A stretch of DNA of 7,556 nt from Deltaproteobacteria bacterium (GTDB lineage: Bacteria > Myxococcota_A > UBA9160 > JAFDET01), in contig JAFDET010000298.1 in assembly GCA_019310195.1 (NCBI GenBank), positions 1-7,556 of the forward strand, in the 5' to 3' direction. Under the pieces are notes generated by a model, which saw only the letters and a list, made by a program, of their open reading frames with translations, had not been told where the DNA came from and did no database searches. A program made the translations under genes and the position numbers. Below are positions 6,323 to 7,556 of this stretch, in pieces (position 1 is the stretch's first letter; each line of letters starts with the position of its first letter).

Positions 6323-7473
6323 GCGCTGCCATCGAGCCCTTCGAGATCCGGATTCCGGACGAGGACCTGAACGACCTGCGCCGGAGGCTTCAGCAGACCC
6401 GCTGGCCGGCGCCCTTGGACGACGCCGACTGGGCCTACGGCATCGAGCAGGGGGCCCTGCGTGAGCTGGCCGACGCCTGGCTCGAGTCATACGACTGGCG
6501 CGTCCACGAGAAGGCGCTGAACCGGTTCGATCACTTTCGCACCCCGATCGACGGCCAGCCCATCCACTTCCTCCACGCGCGCTCGCCGACCGCGGACGCG
6601 TTTCCGCTGATCCTCAGCCACGGCTGGCCGGGGTCGATCGTGGAGTTCCTCGAGATCCTGGGGCCCCTGACCGACCCCGCCGCGCATGGCGGCGATCCGG
6701 CGGACGCCTTCCACGTGGTGTGCCCGTCGTTACCCGGCTTCGGCTGGTCCTCGCCGCTCGAATCCCGCGGCTGGAACCCGCTCCGGATCGGCCGTGCCTT
6801 TGCGGAGCTGATGGCCCGCCTGGGCTACACGCGGTACGGGGCGCAGGGGGGCGATTGGGGCTCGTTCGTCAGCCAGTTCATCGCGCGCCAGGACCCGGAG
6901 CACTGCGCCGGCATCCATCTCAACTTCCTCTTCGCAACCCCGCCCGACGCCCAGGCGCTGCAGGAGATGAGCGAAGCGGAGGCCGCGATGTGGGCCGGCT
7001 TCCAGCACTACGTGAACGAGGAGTCGGGCTACGCGCAGATCCAGTCCACGAAGCCCGAGACCCTGGGCTACGCGCTGGTCGACTCGCCGCTGGGACTCCT
7101 GGCCTGGATCGCGGAGAAGTTCCGGACCTGGACGGACTGTGAAGGGCGCATGGAGAACGCCGTGTCTCGCGACGCGCTGCTCACCAACGTGATGGTCTAC
7201 TGGCTGACTGGGACCGGGGGCTCCTCAGGCCGCCTCTACCGCGAGACGCGGTGTTCCGAGGCCTTCGGCCCGCAGCCCTTCCTGGAGACGCCGGTGGGGC
7301 ATGCGGCCTTTCCGGCCGAGGTGGTCCGCTGCCCGCGCCGCTGGGCCGAGCGCTTCTACAACATCGTCCACTGGACCGACATGCCCCGGGGCGGCCATTT
7401 CGCGGCCCTGGAGCAGCCGGAGCTGCTGGTGGAGGACGTGCGGAGCTTCTTCCGCCGCCTCCGAGGCGCCTGA
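6319..7473 (+). CDS. Epoxide hydrolase, EHN / microsomal type
   Basis: Intact 384-residue alpha/beta-hydrolase with the N-terminal EHN domain (about 5-110, beginning FEIRIPDEDLNDLRRRL and containing TRWP). The oxyanion motif HGWPGS is at 101-106. The nucleophile elbow GGDWGS (177-182) places Asp179 as the attacking residue. HFAALEQPE places His360 as the catalytic base. Glu334, in FPAE, is the probable charge-relay acid: it lies 26 residues before the His, against 27 for Glu404 and His431 of human microsomal epoxide hydrolase. Tyr238 and Tyr307 are candidate epoxide-activating tyrosines. The enzyme should hydrolyse epoxides to vicinal diols; the substrate is unknown. No N-terminal membrane anchor is present, so it is probably soluble. 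The ATG at 6319 overlaps the preceding ORF's stop. Its own purine-rich GAGGGG is 14 nt away, which supports coupling. Confidence 0.92.
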   Translation: MSAAIEPFEIRIPDEDLNDLRRRLQQTRWPAPLDDADWAYGIEQGALRELADAWLESYDWRVHEKALNRFDHFRTPIDGQPIHFLHARSPTADAFPLILSHGWPGSIVEFLEILGPLTDPAAHGGDPADAFHVVCPSLPGFGWSSPLESRGWNPLRIGRAFAELMARLGYTRYGAQGGDWGSFVSQFIARQDPEHCAGIHLNFLFATPPDAQALQEMSEAEAAMWAGFQHYVNEESGYAQIQSTKPETLGYALVDSPLGLLAWIAEKFRTWTDCEGRMENAVSRDALLTNVMVYWLTGTGGSSGRLYRETRCSEAFGPQPFLETPVGHAAFPAEVVRCPRRWAERFYNIVHWTDMPRGGHFAALEQPELLVEDVRSFFRRLRGA

Positions 7474-7515
7474 GCCCGGCATGTCGGACGCCACCGGGGC
7501 CCTCGGAATCAGCTC

Positions 7516-7542
7516 TTGGCAACTTGCCGGACGGTGTATCCT
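7516..7542 (+). promoter_or_regulatory. Weak sigma70-like promoter for a gene beyond the right edge
   Basis: TTGGCA (7516-7521) and TATCCT (7537-7542) resemble -35 and -10 boxes, but the 15-bp spacer is short. It lies in the non-coding tail after the epoxide hydrolase, which contains nothing else recognisable. Confidence 0.3.
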
Positions 7543-7556
7543 AGGCGCCGCAACGG

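Noticed and set aside
7516..7529. TTGGCA...TTGC as a sigma54 promoter
   Set aside because: The GG and GC elements are only 8 bp apart; sigma54 -24/-12 elements need about 12 bp.
1..7556. Defence system, CRISPR array, prophage or transposon
   Set aside because: No transposase, integrase, nuclease or reverse-transcriptase motifs, spaced repeats or terminal inverted repeats were found; the genes are of metabolic type.

Overview
This is a GC-rich bacterial window, densely packed with protein genes. No gap between genes exceeds about 135 bases, and no RNA genes, insertion sequences or CRISPR arrays were seen. The gene families are a DUF3604 protein, a PAPS-type sulfotransferase, a DUF1214 protein, a DsbA/2-hydroxychromene-2-carboxylate isomerase-like protein, an Old Yellow Enzyme relative and an EHN-type epoxide hydrolase. 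Together with the high GC content they suggest an environmental proteobacterium or a member of the former Deltaproteobacteria (Myxococcota or Desulfobacterota_B-like). That placement is an impression from gene content, not a measurement.

Layout. Bases 2-1328 (+) hold the 3' part of a DUF3604 gene that enters from the left edge and is frameshifted near its end by an exact 13-bp tandem duplication. A 10-bp-stem hairpin (1356-1379) separates it from a convergent leftward operon of three tightly packed genes: DsbA/HCCA-isomerase-like (4243-3694), DUF1214 (3689-2563) and sulfotransferase (2570-1413). The spacings are a 4-nt gap and an 8-nt overlap. The DUF1214 gene is broken by an exact 17-bp tandem duplication, and the DsbA-like gene by what looks like a small deletion. 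The sulfotransferase is intact.

A 71-bp divergent intergenic region leads to an intact single-domain FMN oxidoreductase of the OYE family (4315-5502, +). Its stop codon interleaves with that of a convergent 192-aa protein of unknown function (6077-5499, -) in a shared CTAG. A 134-bp divergent spacer with a TGTCGC/GCGACA dyad follows. Next come a 36-codon ORF with a good ribosome binding site, whose start resembles the N-terminus of luciferase-like flavin monooxygenases, and an intact epoxide hydrolase (6319-7473, +) coupled to it through ATGA. The last 83 bases hold only a weak promoter-like sequence for a gene beyond the edge.

Functionally, the flavin reductase, epoxide hydrolase, isomerase-like protein and possible luciferase-like remnant would fit catabolism of lipids, terpenoids or aromatic compounds. 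The sulfotransferase and DUF1214 protein could act on a related hydroxylated substrate. No pathway can be proved from the sequence. The clearest anomaly is three frame-breaking indels within about 2.8 kb. Two are exact short tandem duplications whose removal restores the reading frame perfectly. Whether they are assembly artefacts or real mutations cannot be settled from this sequence alone.
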